Of a stretch of 37,018 nt of DNA, positions 17,115 to 26,277 are shown in pieces. Position 1 is the stretch's first letter, and each line of letters opens with the position of its first letter. Below the pieces are notes generated by a model. That model did not search any database, was not told the DNA's origin, and saw nothing but the letters and a program-made list of their open reading frames with translations. The DNA is from DASUFI01 sp036274635. Its GTDB lineage: Bacteria; Planctomycetota; B15-G4. Both the position numbers and the translations under genes were made by a program. The stretch lies in NCBI GenBank assembly GCA_036274635.1, contig DASUFI010000347.1, positions 1-37,018 on the forward strand. The letters run 5' to 3'.

Positions 17115-17809
17115 AGGAGCTCGGTCCGTTTCTCGGCGCCGGGTTGGCCGTGCTCGTCGCCGTCGCGGTCGCCGTCACCGCCTTCGTCGTGCTGCGCCTG
17201 CGCCTCGCGCGCGTCGCCGACGCGCTGGGCGGCGATGTCCGCTGGTGCCGGGTGCGCGGCACGCGCGGCGGCCGCGAGTTCTCCTACTGCACGGGCGGCC
17301 AGCACCAGCGGCCGGCGCTCTCGCTCCTCGAGCTGCCGGTGGAGCACGAGCTGGTGGTGCTGCCGCGCGACGGCCGCCTGCGCTGGCAACGCCACGGCCT
17401 CGAGCACGCCGTGGCCGGGATCGAGCCTGCGTTCGATCGTGCCGTGGCGGTGTTCTCCGACGACCAGGAGTTCGCGCGGGCGCTCTTCGCGCGGCCCGAG
17501 GCGCGGCGCGCGGTGACGACGCTGCTCGAAGGCTCGCGCGACAAGCTCGTGCTGCAGCGGCGGCGCGCCTCGCTCATGCTGGGCCGGCCGTGCTGGGCCG
17601 GCCGGTCCCCGGAGCGGCTGACGGCGGGGCTGGATCGGCTGGTCGAGCTGTATCCGCACCTCATCGCGGCGGCGCGCGTCGCTCCGGCGGCGCGGGACAC
17701 GTTGCGGAGGCGCGTGAGGCGGGTGGCGCCGGTGGCGGCGCCGATCGTCGCGGCGCTGATCGTGGCGGCGGCGGCGATCGTGCCGGCGCTGATGAAGCAC
17801 TGGGGCTGA
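17111..17809 (+). CDS. Membrane protein of unknown function with N- and C-terminal TM helices
   Basis: 232 aa, ATG at 17111. A TM helix (about residues 8-32) is followed by a soluble domain with FSYCTGGQHQRPALSLLELP and EPAFDRAVAVFSDDQEFARALFARPEARR, and a second TM lies at the C-terminus (about 208-228). The soluble domain resembles the middle of the next gene's product (shared PEARR, LL-x-GS/SQ and LDRLV-L blocks), so the two look like diverged paralogues. It belongs to the SPFH operon; function unknown. Confidence 0.75.
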   Translation: MKELGPFLGAGLAVLVAVAVAVTAFVVLRLRLARVADALGGDVRWCRVRGTRGGREFSYCTGGQHQRPALSLLELPVEHELVVLPRDGRLRWQRHGLEHAVAGIEPAFDRAVAVFSDDQEFARALFARPEARRAVTTLLEGSRDKLVLQRRRASLMLGRPCWAGRSPERLTAGLDRLVELYPHLIAAARVAPAARDTLRRRVRRVAPVAAPIVAALIVAAAAIVPALMKHWG

Positions 17810-17866
17810 CGACAAGCGGCGTCAGCCGGCGCTGGGGCAGGCGCCATCGCGCCGAGGTCGGGTTGC

Positions 17867-17872
17867 TAGAGT
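17867..17872 (+). promoter_or_regulatory. -10-like TAGAGT placed for a leaderless transcript
   Basis: TAGAGT ends 6 nt before ATG 17879. A start 6-8 nt downstream of the element would coincide with the ATG. No ribosome binding site is seen in the 6 nt between. Confidence 0.35.
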
Positions 17873-17878
17873 CCCGGA

Positions 17879-19621
17879 ATGGAGAAGTCAGGAGGAAGCG
17901 ATGCGCAGGGTCGGGGCGAAGGGCGGCCCGAGACGGCGCAGCGCACGCGGAAGGCCTTGGATAACGCCCTGGTCTTCGCGGCGGGTGCGGTCGCGTTGCC
18001 GACGATGTTGCTCGCGGCCTGGCTCTTCGATGATGCACAGCACACTGGCCTGAACCTAGATGTTCGTCATCGAGTGATGCTCATCGGGGCCGCCCCTGCG
18101 CTGCTTGCTGGCGCTGCACTTGGACTTCTGGCTTGGCGCAGGACCTCACCCGCGAGCAAGCAACGCCAGGTACGCCTCGGCCTCGCGGTCGGTGCTGCAA
18201 TAGGGCTGTGGCTCTTCGTCTCACTCGGCCTCGAGTGGGCCAACCGGCACTTCGACACGTCCGAACCCTTCAACACCGTGTGGGAGGTGGTTGGCATCAC
18301 GCCGTCGTCGAAGGGCGGCGTGACCGCAAGCATCAGGCTCGTCGGCGCCGAGCCGGCGGCTGTGGGGACCCTGACCTTTTCCGATGACGTGGCTGCGAGC
18401 ATCGTCCCCGGTGGCACGCACATCGTCATCGCGCGGCGGAGCGGCGCGCTCGGCTGGCGGCACTTGGAGGTCGCGGACGTCGTGGCCGTGCCAGGAGTCG
18501 ATGCTCGCGCAGCCCGTACGTCCGCCATCGAGAGCATATCCACCCCGAAGGGGCCGTCGGTCCTTCCTCGAATGCTCGCCATACTGGCGATTGTCGGGGC
18601 CGTGGCCGGACTCGTGGCCATGAAGGCAAACCGCGATCGCCGCGCGCTCGCTCGGCGGCTGGGTGGCCTCGCCCGCAGGCTGGGTATCTCGGGATCGCAC
18701 GCAGGCCTCGACTACCGCCTGTCGGACGGATGGTTGTGGCTGGGGACCGGCTCGACGTCGCTGCTATCGGTCGAACGGCGCAGCGGGCTCGAGGGCGTTG
18801 CGTCGTGGCTGTACCGCGCGCCCTGCCTTGGGTCCGGCGACCCAGGCTTCGATGAGAAGTTCTGCGTGCGGGCGAGCGACCGGTCCGCGGCGGCAACGCT
18901 GCTGGCGTTGCCGGAGGCGCGGCGACTCATGGACGAACTGCTCGCATCACAATCGCGCGTCTTGCGCTGGGACGAGCGCGGGCTGGGGGTTCGCGTTTCG
19001 CGCGCCGATGCGGGCCGCGTGCCCGAGGCGCTCGATCGGCTGGTCGCACTTCGCGCGATCGCCATCGCATCAGCCGGCGCTGTGGTCGACGATCTCTCCA
19101 GGAAGCCGCGCGACGTGCTGCTGGTCCCCAAGATCATCTCCGTCATGCTGCTGTTGCTCTTGGCGATCGGCTTCTTCCGGGAATTGTTGGCCAGGCTGCC
19201 CAGCGGACTTCTCCAGCCCATTCTCGGTGAGGCAGCGGGCTACGGAGTCGCGCTGACCGTCCTTGCCGTTCCGGCGGCCATTTGGCTGCTGCGCCGTCGC
19301 GCGGCTGGCGCCCGTTCGGTCGGCGTCGCACTCTTCGCGGTGCCTATCATCACGCTGGTTGTCACGCTCTGCTCCGCCATCGTGCTCAACTGGATCCTCG
19401 ATCCATCGTCGGATCGCGCCGTTCCCGCGCGCTTCATGGGATACGTCCGCAACAGCCCGAGATTCGCCCTGTCGCAAGGGCCGATCGAAGACGTCTCCCT
19501 CCCTCTGCCCCCCGCAGGGACATCGGAGCTCGAAGGGCCGTGCGACATCGTCCTTCATCTGCGCGACGGTGCCTTCGGCTGGCTCCGCGTCGTCGGCCTG
19601 GAGCCCGTGGTGGGTCGGTGA
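17879..19621 (+). CDS. Multi-pass membrane protein of unknown function
   Basis: 580 aa. Hydrophobic segments lie near residues 29-50, 63-85, 98-118, 228-246, 415-435, 448-468 and 478-503. A soluble part at about 250-410 is related to the product of the preceding gene (FDEKFCVRASDRSAAATLLALPEARR aligns with its counterpart). A C-terminal extracytoplasmic domain follows the last TM. The base composition is visibly less GC-rich than in its neighbours, so acquisition by transfer is possible. No family is recognised. Confidence 0.75.
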   Translation: MEKSGGSDAQGRGEGRPETAQRTRKALDNALVFAAGAVALPTMLLAAWLFDDAQHTGLNLDVRHRVMLIGAAPALLAGAALGLLAWRRTSPASKQRQVRLGLAVGAAIGLWLFVSLGLEWANRHFDTSEPFNTVWEVVGITPSSKGGVTASIRLVGAEPAAVGTLTFSDDVAASIVPGGTHIVIARRSGALGWRHLEVADVVAVPGVDARAARTSAIESISTPKGPSVLPRMLAILAIVGAVAGLVAMKANRDRRALARRLGGLARRLGISGSHAGLDYRLSDGWLWLGTGSTSLLSVERRSGLEGVASWLYRAPCLGSGDPGFDEKFCVRASDRSAAATLLALPEARRLMDELLASQSRVLRWDERGLGVRVSRADAGRVPEALDRLVALRAIAIASAGAVVDDLSRKPRDVLLVPKIISVMLLLLLAIGFFRELLARLPSGLLQPILGEAAGYGVALTVLAVPAAIWLLRRRAAGARSVGVALFAVPIITLVVTLCSAIVLNWILDPSSDRAVPARFMGYVRNSPRFALSQGPIEDVSLPLPPAGTSELEGPCDIVLHLRDGAFGWLRVVGLEPVVGR

Positions 19622-19658
19622 CCGTCAGCCGTTGCCGTCCGCGGCTGCAGCCCGGACG

Positions 19659-20789
19659 ATGCCGTCCGTGTCCGCCTCCTCTCCCCCCACCGCCCCTACC
19701 TTCCCTCCCGACTGGCGCTGGCACCACGCCCACGCCGCCACCTCGCTCGCCGACGTCGAGCGCCTCTTCCCCGGCCGCTTCGACCTCTCCCGCCTCGACC
19801 GCCCCGCCATCGAGCGCGCCGCCGCGCTCTACGGCATGCGCGCCACGCCTTATTACCTCTCTCTCGCCCGTGCCGCCGACCCGCGCGACCCCGTCTGGGC
19901 CCTGGCTGTCCCCGACCCGCGCGAGATGACCGTCCGTCCCGACGAGCTCGAGGACCCCACCGGCGACGAGACGCCGCCCAACCACCCGCTGCGCGCCGTC
20001 ACGCGCCGCTACCCCGACCGCGCGCTGCTGCTGCCGTCCCCCATCTGCTCGGTGCACTGCCGCCACTGCTTCCGCAAGCGGCTGGTGGGCAACGCCGACT
20101 ACGCGCTGGACGACGCCGAGCTCGAGGCCGCGCTCGCGTGGATCGCCGGCGAGCCGGCCCTGCGCGAGGTCATCCTCACCGGCGGCGACCCGCTGACGCT
20201 GGGCGACGAGAAGCTGCTCTTCATCCTGCGCCGGCTGGACGCCATGCCCCAGCTGCGCGGCCTGCGCATCCACACGCGCATGCCGGTCGTGAACCCGTAC
20301 CGCGTGACGGAAGAGCTGGCCGCGGCGCTGGGCAGCCTTCGCAAGCCGCTGGTCGTGGCGGCGCACTTCAACCACCCGGTCGAGGTGACGACCGAGGCCG
20401 CCACGGCCGTGGCCCGGCTGCGGGCGCGGGGAGTCGAGGTCATCAACCAGTCCGTGCTGCTGGCGGGCATCAACGACGACCCGGCGGTACACCGCGAGCT
20501 GCTGTGGGCGCTGGCGGAGGCCCGTGTGCGGCCCTACGCCCTGCACCACGCGGACCTCGTGCCGGGCACCGGGCACCTGCGGACGACGGTGCAGCAGGGC
20601 TACGCGCTCATGCGGGCGTTGCGCGGCACGGTGCCGGGGCATCTGCTGCCGTGGTACCTGCTCGACGTGCCGGGCGGGCATGGCAAGGTGCCGCTGGACT
20701 ACCCGTGGGCGCAGCCGGGCGTGCTGGGCGGGCTGCGGGTGGAGGCTCCGGACGGTTCGCACCACGACTACGGCGTCCGGCGGGGCTGA
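19659..20789 (+). CDS. Lysine 2,3-aminomutase family radical SAM enzyme (KamA/EpmB-like)
   Basis: 376 aa from ATG 19659. The 4Fe-4S motif is C130-SVH-C134-RH-C137, followed by the SAM-contacting EVILTGGDPLTL. DVPGGHGKVPL near the C-terminus contains the lysine that binds PLP in lysine aminomutases (PGGGGK motif). It shifts the amino group of lysine, either free or for the beta-lysine used to modify elongation factor P. No epmA or efp is in the window, so KamA and EpmB cannot be separated. The zinc/tetramer tail of clostridial KAM appears shortened. The gene starts 37 bp after the preceding stop. Confidence 0.88.
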   Translation: MPSVSASSPPTAPTFPPDWRWHHAHAATSLADVERLFPGRFDLSRLDRPAIERAAALYGMRATPYYLSLARAADPRDPVWALAVPDPREMTVRPDELEDPTGDETPPNHPLRAVTRRYPDRALLLPSPICSVHCRHCFRKRLVGNADYALDDAELEAALAWIAGEPALREVILTGGDPLTLGDEKLLFILRRLDAMPQLRGLRIHTRMPVVNPYRVTEELAAALGSLRKPLVVAAHFNHPVEVTTEAATAVARLRARGVEVINQSVLLAGINDDPAVHRELLWALAEARVRPYALHHADLVPGTGHLRTTVQQGYALMRALRGTVPGHLLPWYLLDVPGGHGKVPLDYPWAQPGVLGGLRVEAPDGSHHDYGVRRG

Positions 20790-20830
20790 ACGGGTCCGCT
20801 GCCCCCTTTCGCGGCGGCCTCGCGCTTTTC

Positions 20831-20836
20831 TAGACT
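20831..20836 (+). promoter_or_regulatory. Possible -10 element (TAGACT) of the cytochrome oxidase operon
   Basis: TAGACT lies 112 nt before the first gene of the operon. It is identical to the higBA -10 at 33651-33656, but no good -35 was found (TTTCGC at 17 bp). Confidence 0.35.
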
Positions 20837-20845
20837 CGGCACTCC

Positions 20846-20874
20846 GCATGCCCAAGGTTCGGAAAGGGGCATGC
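20846..20874. promoter_or_regulatory. Inverted repeat in the leader of the oxidase operon
   Basis: GCATGCCC (20846-20853) and GGGCATGC (20867-20874) are perfect inverted repeats around 13 nt. They lie just downstream of the presumed transcription start, where an operator or an RNA hairpin would act. It could instead terminate the preceding gene, although no T tract follows. Confidence 0.35.
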
Positions 20875-20947
20875 GCGGTGCCGGGGCCGGCGGTCCGCGG
20901 GCACCGGCCGGCGGCTCGGCCCACCCACCCCGAGGATCCCAACGGAC

Positions 20948-22075
20948 ATGACCCGACTGTTCCTGAACTCCGGGGCCGCGCTGGCACTGCTGGCGGCGCT
21001 CGCGGGCCTGACGGCGCCGGGCGACGAGGGCGAGGAAGGCAAGGCGCCGGCGCCCGCGGGGCCGTTCTCCCTTGCGCCGCGGACCGCGATGCTCGAGATC
21101 ACGCAGCCCGACAAGCAGCTCGCGTGGGTCAAGGACATCGAGGAGCTGGCCGGGCAGCAGCCCGGGCGCTTCCGCCAGGACGGCGAGCACTGGGTGGACT
21201 CCACCGGCGAGTACGCCTGGGACGACGAGAACGAGGTCTACTGGCGCACGGTCAGCGCCGCCACGCTCACGCGCGGGCGGCAGGACTTCGTGCAGTTCTG
21301 CGCCAGCTGCCACGGCATGGAGGGCGACGGCTATGGCCGCTCCGCCCAGGGCCTGCGCCCGCCGCCGCGCAGCTTCCACCAGAGCACCTTCAAGTTCACC
21401 AAGGTGCCGGGCGAGTTCCTGCCCAACGACGGCGCGCTCATCAAGCTGGTGCACCACGGCCTCGACGGCACGCCCATGCTCAAGTGGGCCGTGTCCGACG
21501 ACCGGCTGCACGACATCCTCAGCTACGTGAAGAGCCTGTCCGGCCCCGGTGAGGGCTGGCACGACGAGACCAACGAGATCGGTCCGGAGGTGTTCACGCC
21601 CCCCGATCCGTGGGTGGGCAAGGAGAAGGAGGCCATCGACGAGGGCCGCAAGGCCTACCACGTGCGGCAGTGCTGGAGCTGCCACCCGGCCTATGCGACG
21701 ACCGCGCAGATCAACGAGATGCGCGGCGGGGACGCCTCGCAGACCTACCGCTCCGACCTCTACTACAGCGTGCTCAAGAAGGACAGCAGCTACGAGGTGC
21801 AGGGCTACAAGGTGGCCATCCTGCCGCCGGACTTCACCTGGCAGACGCTGCGCTACAGCAGCACGCCGTTCGAGACCTTCCAGACGATCGCGGCCGGCAT
21901 CAGCGGCGCAGGAATGCCGACGTGGGGCCGGGCCACCGCCGAGTCGCCCAAGGGCGCCGTGGACGAGAGCGAGATCTGGGCCATCGCGCACTACGTGCGC
22001 AGCCTGGTGGACACCTACCACGGCAAGCCCGACGCGCGCGCCGCCTTCATGGCCAGCCTGCGAGGCGGCCAGTGA
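20948..22075 (+). CDS. Exported diheme cytochrome c
   Basis: 375 aa with an N-terminal signal (about residues 1-23). Two heme c motifs are present, CASCH (118-122) and CWSCH (242-246), each followed by a likely axial methionine (M177 in GTPMLKW, M323 in GAGMPTW). It is the first gene of the oxidase cluster, 17 bp before coxB, so it is likely the periplasmic electron donor to CuA. The spacer between the two heme domains is long and rich in acidic and aromatic residues. Confidence 0.9.
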   Translation: MTRLFLNSGAALALLAALAGLTAPGDEGEEGKAPAPAGPFSLAPRTAMLEITQPDKQLAWVKDIEELAGQQPGRFRQDGEHWVDSTGEYAWDDENEVYWRTVSAATLTRGRQDFVQFCASCHGMEGDGYGRSAQGLRPPPRSFHQSTFKFTKVPGEFLPNDGALIKLVHHGLDGTPMLKWAVSDDRLHDILSYVKSLSGPGEGWHDETNEIGPEVFTPPDPWVGKEKEAIDEGRKAYHVRQCWSCHPAYATTAQINEMRGGDASQTYRSDLYYSVLKKDSSYEVQGYKVAILPPDFTWQTLRYSSTPFETFQTIAAGISGAGMPTWGRATAESPKGAVDESEIWAIAHYVRSLVDTYHGKPDARAAFMASLRGGQ

Positions 22076-22092
22076 ACCCTCGAGGAGAGCCC

Positions 22093-22935
22093 GTGGTCCC
22101 CACCCGTTCCCGGCGCACGGCGCTGGCCGCGCTCGGAGCGCTCGCGGCGCTGGCGCTCACGCCCGCGGCACAGGCCGCCGACCGCTGGAAGCCGAACCCG
22201 CCGGCCAGCAGCTACGGCCCGATGTTCGACAACCTGTTTGCGCTCATCACGCTGCTGATCGGCGTCAGCTTCGCGATCATGCTCGTGGTGCTGCTCATCC
22301 CGGTGGTGCGCGACCGCGCGCGGCCGGGGCACAAGGCCAAGTTCGACCACGGCAACAGCCTGCACGACAAGCGCTTCACGGCCATCGTGTCGGTGACGGT
22401 GTTCTTCGTGCTGGACGCCTCGGTGCTCGTCATCGCCATGCAGGACCTGCGCGAGGGCTTCTGGAACATCCCGAAGCCCGACACGCCGGACGTGCTGCAG
22501 GTGGAGGTGCTGGCCCAGCAGTGGGCCTGGAACTTCCGCACGCCCGGCGCGGACGGCACCTTCGGCACGCCCGACGACGTCGTGACCATCAACGAGCTCA
22601 CCGTGCCCGAGGGCCGGCCGGTGGTGGTCAACGAGGCCAGCAAGGATGTCATCCACTCCTTCTACATCCCCGACATGCGCATCAAGCGCGACGCCAACCC
22701 CGGCGCCATCAACGAGATCTGGTTCGAGCCGGTGAAGTCGGGCGACTTCGACATCCTGTGCGCGGAGCTGTGCGGCTACGCGCACTACCAGATGCACGGC
22801 AAGCTGCACGTGCTCCCCGCGGCGGAGTACGACACCTGGCTGGGCGAGGCCAGCCGCATCGCGCAGGCCGGTTACGACGCATCCGACACCGAGGCCCGCT
22901 GGGCCTGGGAATTCAAGGGAGTAGCTGGCCGATGA
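22093..22935 (+). CDS. coxB: Cytochrome c oxidase subunit II
   Basis: 280 aa from GTG 22093, with GGAG 6 nt upstream. A signal peptide (1-29) and two TM helices (about 47-71 and 97-116) precede the CuA cupredoxin domain. All CuA ligands are visible: H188, C223, E225, C227, H231 and M234 within the VIHSF and CAELCGYAHYQM motifs. It accepts electrons from cytochrome c outside the membrane and passes them to heme a. Its stop overlaps the coxA ATG by 4 bp. Confidence 0.95.
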   Translation: MVPTRSRRTALAALGALAALALTPAAQAADRWKPNPPASSYGPMFDNLFALITLLIGVSFAIMLVVLLIPVVRDRARPGHKAKFDHGNSLHDKRFTAIVSVTVFFVLDASVLVIAMQDLREGFWNIPKPDTPDVLQVEVLAQQWAWNFRTPGADGTFGTPDDVVTINELTVPEGRPVVVNEASKDVIHSFYIPDMRIKRDANPGAINEIWFEPVKSGDFDILCAELCGYAHYQMHGKLHVLPAAEYDTWLGEASRIAQAGYDASDTEARWAWEFKGVAGR

Positions 22936-24653
22936 GCGGCGACCACATCCATCCCGAGCCGACCTCGTTCCTGCGGAAGTACATCTTCAGCACGGACCAC
23001 AAGGTCATCGCCAAGCAGTTCATGTGGCTGGGCTTCGTGTGGCTCATGGTGGGCGGCACCATGGCCATGATGATCCGCTGGCAGCTGGCCTATCCCGGGA
23101 AGCCGTTCCCGCTGCTGGGCAACATCCTGTATCCGCGCAGCGGCGGCGTGATCCCGCCCGACGGCTACAACACGCTGTTCACGATGCACGGCACGATCAT
23201 GATCTTCCTGGGGCTCACGCCCCTGCTGATCGGCGCCTTCGGCAACTTCTGCATCCCGCTCATGATCGGCGCGCGGGACATGATCTTCCCCACGCTGAAC
23301 ATGCTGTCCTTCTGGACGGTGGTGATCGGCGCGGGCGTGGCCTTCTACTCGCTCTTCGTGCCGCTGGGCGCCGCCGAGGGCGGCTGGACGGCCTATCCGA
23401 CGCTGTCCAGCAACGTGGGCACGCCGGGCCACGGCGAGACGCTGTGGGCCATCGCGGTGTTCTTCATCGGCGCGTCCTCGATCATGGGCGGCATCAACTA
23501 CATCACCACGGTCGTGCGCCTGCGCGCCCCGGGCATGACGTGGGGCCGCCTGCCGCTCACCATCTGGGGCCTGCTGTTCACGGCCGCGCTCAACGTGCTC
23601 TTCCTGCCGGTGATCGGCAGCGCCATGATCCTCATGGTGCTCGACCGGCAGTTCGGCACGAGCTTCTACGTGCCGGCCACCATGGCGCAGGGCGGCGGCG
23701 GCGACCCGATCCTCTACCAGCACCTGTTCTGGATCTTCGGGCACCCCGAGGTCTACATCCTCATCCTGCCCGCGTGGGGCATCATCAGCGACATCCTGTC
23801 CTTCTTCGCCCGCAAGCCGGCCTTCGCCTACAAGGTCACGGTCGGCGCGATGGCCGCGGTGACAGTCCTGTCCGCGGTGGTCTACGGCCACCACATGTTC
23901 GTGACGGGCATGACCGCGATGCTGGGCGAGAGCTTCATGCTGCTCACCATGATCATCTCGGTGCCGGGCGAGATCCTGTTCTTCAACTGGCTGCACACGC
24001 TGTGGCGCGGCAACCTGCGCTTCACGACGCCCATGCTGTTCTCGATGGGCGTCATCTTCGTGTTCGGCCTGGGCGGCCTCACGGGCATCTACCTGGCCAC
24101 CATCAGCACGGACATCTACCTGCACGACACCTACTTCGTGGTCGGGCACTTCCACCTGACCATGGCGGCCAGCTCGCTCTTCGGCGCCTTCGCGGGCACC
24201 TACTTCTGGTTCCCCAAGATGTTCGGGAAGATGCTCAGCGAGCGGCTGGGCAAGCTGCACTTCTGGGCCACGATCATCCCGCTGACCATCGTGTTCTGCA
24301 CGATGTTCTTCAGCGGCTACGGCGGCATGCCGCGCCGCTACTACGATCACACCGACAACCCCTACACGAACGAGCTGCAGTGGCTCAACGTGATCACCAG
24401 CGTCGCGGCCTTCGTGCTGGGCACCGCGCAGCTGATCTTCGCCTGGAACGTGATCAAGACCGTGGCGGTGGGCCGGCAGGCCGCGCAGAACCCCTGGGAG
24501 GTCGGCACGCTCGAGTGGACCGTCCCCAGCCCGCCGCCGCACCACAACTTCGACACGCTGCCGCTGGTCACCACCGGCCCGCACGAGTTCAGCAACCCGG
24601 CCATCAAGGACGGCCGCGACTGGATCTACCAGACGGAGCCGCTGGCCACCTGA
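22932..24653 (+). CDS. coxA: Cytochrome c oxidase subunit I (A1 type)
   Basis: 573 aa. Heme a ligands are H86 (TMHGTIM) and H408, and the heme a3 ligand is H406 (VVGHFHL). The CuB ligands are H271, H320 and H321, with Y275 in GHPEVY available for the His-Tyr cross-link. The glutamate in GHPEVY places it in the A1 (mitochondrial-like) class with D and K proton channels. It reduces O2 to water and pumps protons. ATG at 22932 overlaps the coxB stop. Confidence 0.97.
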   Translation: MSGDHIHPEPTSFLRKYIFSTDHKVIAKQFMWLGFVWLMVGGTMAMMIRWQLAYPGKPFPLLGNILYPRSGGVIPPDGYNTLFTMHGTIMIFLGLTPLLIGAFGNFCIPLMIGARDMIFPTLNMLSFWTVVIGAGVAFYSLFVPLGAAEGGWTAYPTLSSNVGTPGHGETLWAIAVFFIGASSIMGGINYITTVVRLRAPGMTWGRLPLTIWGLLFTAALNVLFLPVIGSAMILMVLDRQFGTSFYVPATMAQGGGGDPILYQHLFWIFGHPEVYILILPAWGIISDILSFFARKPAFAYKVTVGAMAAVTVLSAVVYGHHMFVTGMTAMLGESFMLLTMIISVPGEILFFNWLHTLWRGNLRFTTPMLFSMGVIFVFGLGGLTGIYLATISTDIYLHDTYFVVGHFHLTMAASSLFGAFAGTYFWFPKMFGKMLSERLGKLHFWATIIPLTIVFCTMFFSGYGGMPRRYYDHTDNPYTNELQWLNVITSVAAFVLGTAQLIFAWNVIKTVAVGRQAAQNPWEVGTLEWTVPSPPPHHNFDTLPLVTTGPHEFSNPAIKDGRDWIYQTEPLAT

Positions 24654-24665
24654 GCCTGCCGCCCC

Positions 24666-25250
24666 ATGAGCCACACCATGACGCTGCCGACCGAGAACGC
24701 CCGCCGCAGGGTCGACGTGGCCCTCGGCATGGCGATCTTCATCGGCTCGTGGTCGATGGCCTTCCTCACGCTGTTCCTCTCGTTCCTCATCATCCGCCAC
24801 CGCCAGCCGGTGTGGCCGCCGGCGGGCGTGACGCTGCCCTCGCTGCCCATCGCGGCCGCGGGCACGGCGGTGCTGCTGGCCAGCAGCCTGGTGCTGGGCT
24901 CCGCGGTGAAGCGGCTGCGCACCGGCGCGCCGGGCTTCGCCGCGCGCTGGGCCACGGGCCTGCTGCTGGCGGTCGCCTTCGCGGCGCTGCAGACCTGGCT
25001 GTGGACCGGCGTCTGGTCGGCGGGCGCAGGCCCGGACAGCAGCATGTACGCGGGCCTGTTCTACATGCTCACCTGGTTCCACGCGGCGCACGTGGCCTGC
25101 GGGCTGATCGCGCTGCTGTGGGTGCAGTGGGCGGCCGCGGCCGGGCGCGTCACGGCCCAGCGCCGCTCGACGGCCGCCAGCGCGGCCACCTTCTGGCATT
25201 TCGTCGACGCGGTGTGGCTGGTCCTCTTCGTCGGCTTCTTCCTCGTCTGA
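24666..25250 (+). CDS. Heme-copper oxidase subunit III-type protein (first copy)
   Basis: 194 aa, 12 bp after coxA. Five hydrophobic helices are visible, with MYAGLFYMLTWFHAAHVACG and TFWHFVDAVWLVLFVGFF, the standard subunit III helices. It is shorter and more diverged than the next gene. Two subunit III-like genes in a row occur in some lineages and may both be part of the complex. The assembly role is inferred. Confidence 0.85.
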   Translation: MSHTMTLPTENARRRVDVALGMAIFIGSWSMAFLTLFLSFLIIRHRQPVWPPAGVTLPSLPIAAAGTAVLLASSLVLGSAVKRLRTGAPGFAARWATGLLLAVAFAALQTWLWTGVWSAGAGPDSSMYAGLFYMLTWFHAAHVACGLIALLWVQWAAAAGRVTAQRRSTAASAATFWHFVDAVWLVLFVGFFLV

Positions 25251-25263
25251 CCCCGGAGACCTC

Positions 25264-25896
25264 ATGACCGAGTCGCACTCGACGACGGCCGCGGTGCCCC
25301 ACGACGAGCACGTCGGGCACGCCACGGGCGGCAAGGTGGCCATGTGGCTGTTCATCGCGCAGGACGGCTTCTCGTTCGGCGGGCTGCTGCTGGCCTACGC
25401 GCTGCTGCGCACCTGGTCTCACGACTGGCCCAATCCCCAGCACATCCTGGGCATCAAGTTCACCGCGGTCGGCACCTTCGACCTCATCTGCTCCTCGCTC
25501 ACCATGGTCATGGCCGTCGCCGCCGCGCAGCGGGCGGACAGGAAGGCGCTGGTCGGCTGGCTTACCGCCACCATCCTCGGCGGCCTCTTCTTCCTCGGCA
25601 TGCAGGCCTACGAGTACACGCACCTCGTGCGCGAGGGCATCGGCTTCACCCAGGGCACGTGGGAAGGCCACCCCATCAACCCGCTCTTCGGCACCACCTT
25701 CTTCGTGGTCACCGGCTTCCACGGCTGCCACGTGACCGCGGGCGTGATCTACCTCACTTTCATCCTGTTCGGCGCGATGAAGGGCAAGTACACGCAGGGC
25801 GGCCTGTCCTACAGTCCCGTCGAGCTGGTGGGCCTGTTCTGGCACTTCGTCGACCTGGTATGGATCCTGGTCTTCACCTTCATCTACCTGCTCTGA
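25264..25896 (+). CDS. coxC: Cytochrome c oxidase subunit III
   Basis: 210 aa, GGAG 6 nt before the ATG. It has a histidine-rich N-terminus and five TM helices. Conserved are MQAYEYTHLVREG (the glutamate and histidine of subunit III), FFVVTGFHGCHV and LFWHFVDLVWILVF. It stabilises the catalytic subunit and proton uptake. It is the more canonical of the two subunit III genes. Confidence 0.93.
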   Translation: MTESHSTTAAVPHDEHVGHATGGKVAMWLFIAQDGFSFGGLLLAYALLRTWSHDWPNPQHILGIKFTAVGTFDLICSSLTMVMAVAAAQRADRKALVGWLTATILGGLFFLGMQAYEYTHLVREGIGFTQGTWEGHPINPLFGTTFFVVTGFHGCHVTAGVIYLTFILFGAMKGKYTQGGLSYSPVELVGLFWHFVDLVWILVFTFIYLL

Positions 25897-25905
25897 GGCG
25901 CGGCG

Positions 25906-26277
25906 ATGTCCAAGAAGAACCAAGCCCACGGTCAGGCCCCCGCGACCGCCCACGCCCCGGACCCCCACGCTCCGGCCGCGCACGCCAAGCCGCACGGCCC
26001 CTCCACCTCCACCTTCATCACGATCTGGCTCACGCTGGGCGTGCTCACGCTGATCGAGATCTTCGTGCCGCAGGTCTACAGCGCGCCGTGGAACCACAAC
26101 ACCAAGATCCTGCTGCTCATCTTCCTGGCCTCGGCCAAGGCCATCCTCGTGGCGGCCTACTTCATGCACCTCAAGTGGGAGACCCGCTGGGTGCGCTGGA
26201 TCGCCCTGATGCCGGCCTACATGGCCCTCTTCGCCATCCTGCTGATGTGCGAGGAGTACTTCCGGCCGCTGCTGTGA
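25906..26277 (+). CDS. coxD: Cytochrome c oxidase subunit IV (prokaryotic type)
   Basis: 123 aa. An N-terminal tail rich in His, Ala and Pro is followed by three hydrophobic helices with LTLIEIFVP, AKAILVAAYFMHLKWE and a closing EEYFRPLL. This pattern matches prokaryotic COX subunit IV (caa3_CtaG/COX4-pro type). It sits 9 bp after coxC and overlaps the following GTG by 4 bp. Confidence 0.88.
   Translation: MSKKNQAHGQAPATAHAPDPHAPAAHAKPHGPSTSTFITIWLTLGVLTLIEIFVPQVYSAPWNHNTKILLLIFLASAKAILVAAYFMHLKWETRWVRWIALMPAYMALFAILLMCEEYFRPLL

Noticed and set aside
19659..20789. Naming the radical SAM enzyme EpmB
   Set aside because: No epmA or efp neighbour and intermediate length; KamA and EpmB cannot be distinguished here.
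22872..25355. 827-codon minus-strand frame opposite the oxidase genes
   Set aside because: His/Arg/Glu-rich shadow of coxA and the subunit III genes.
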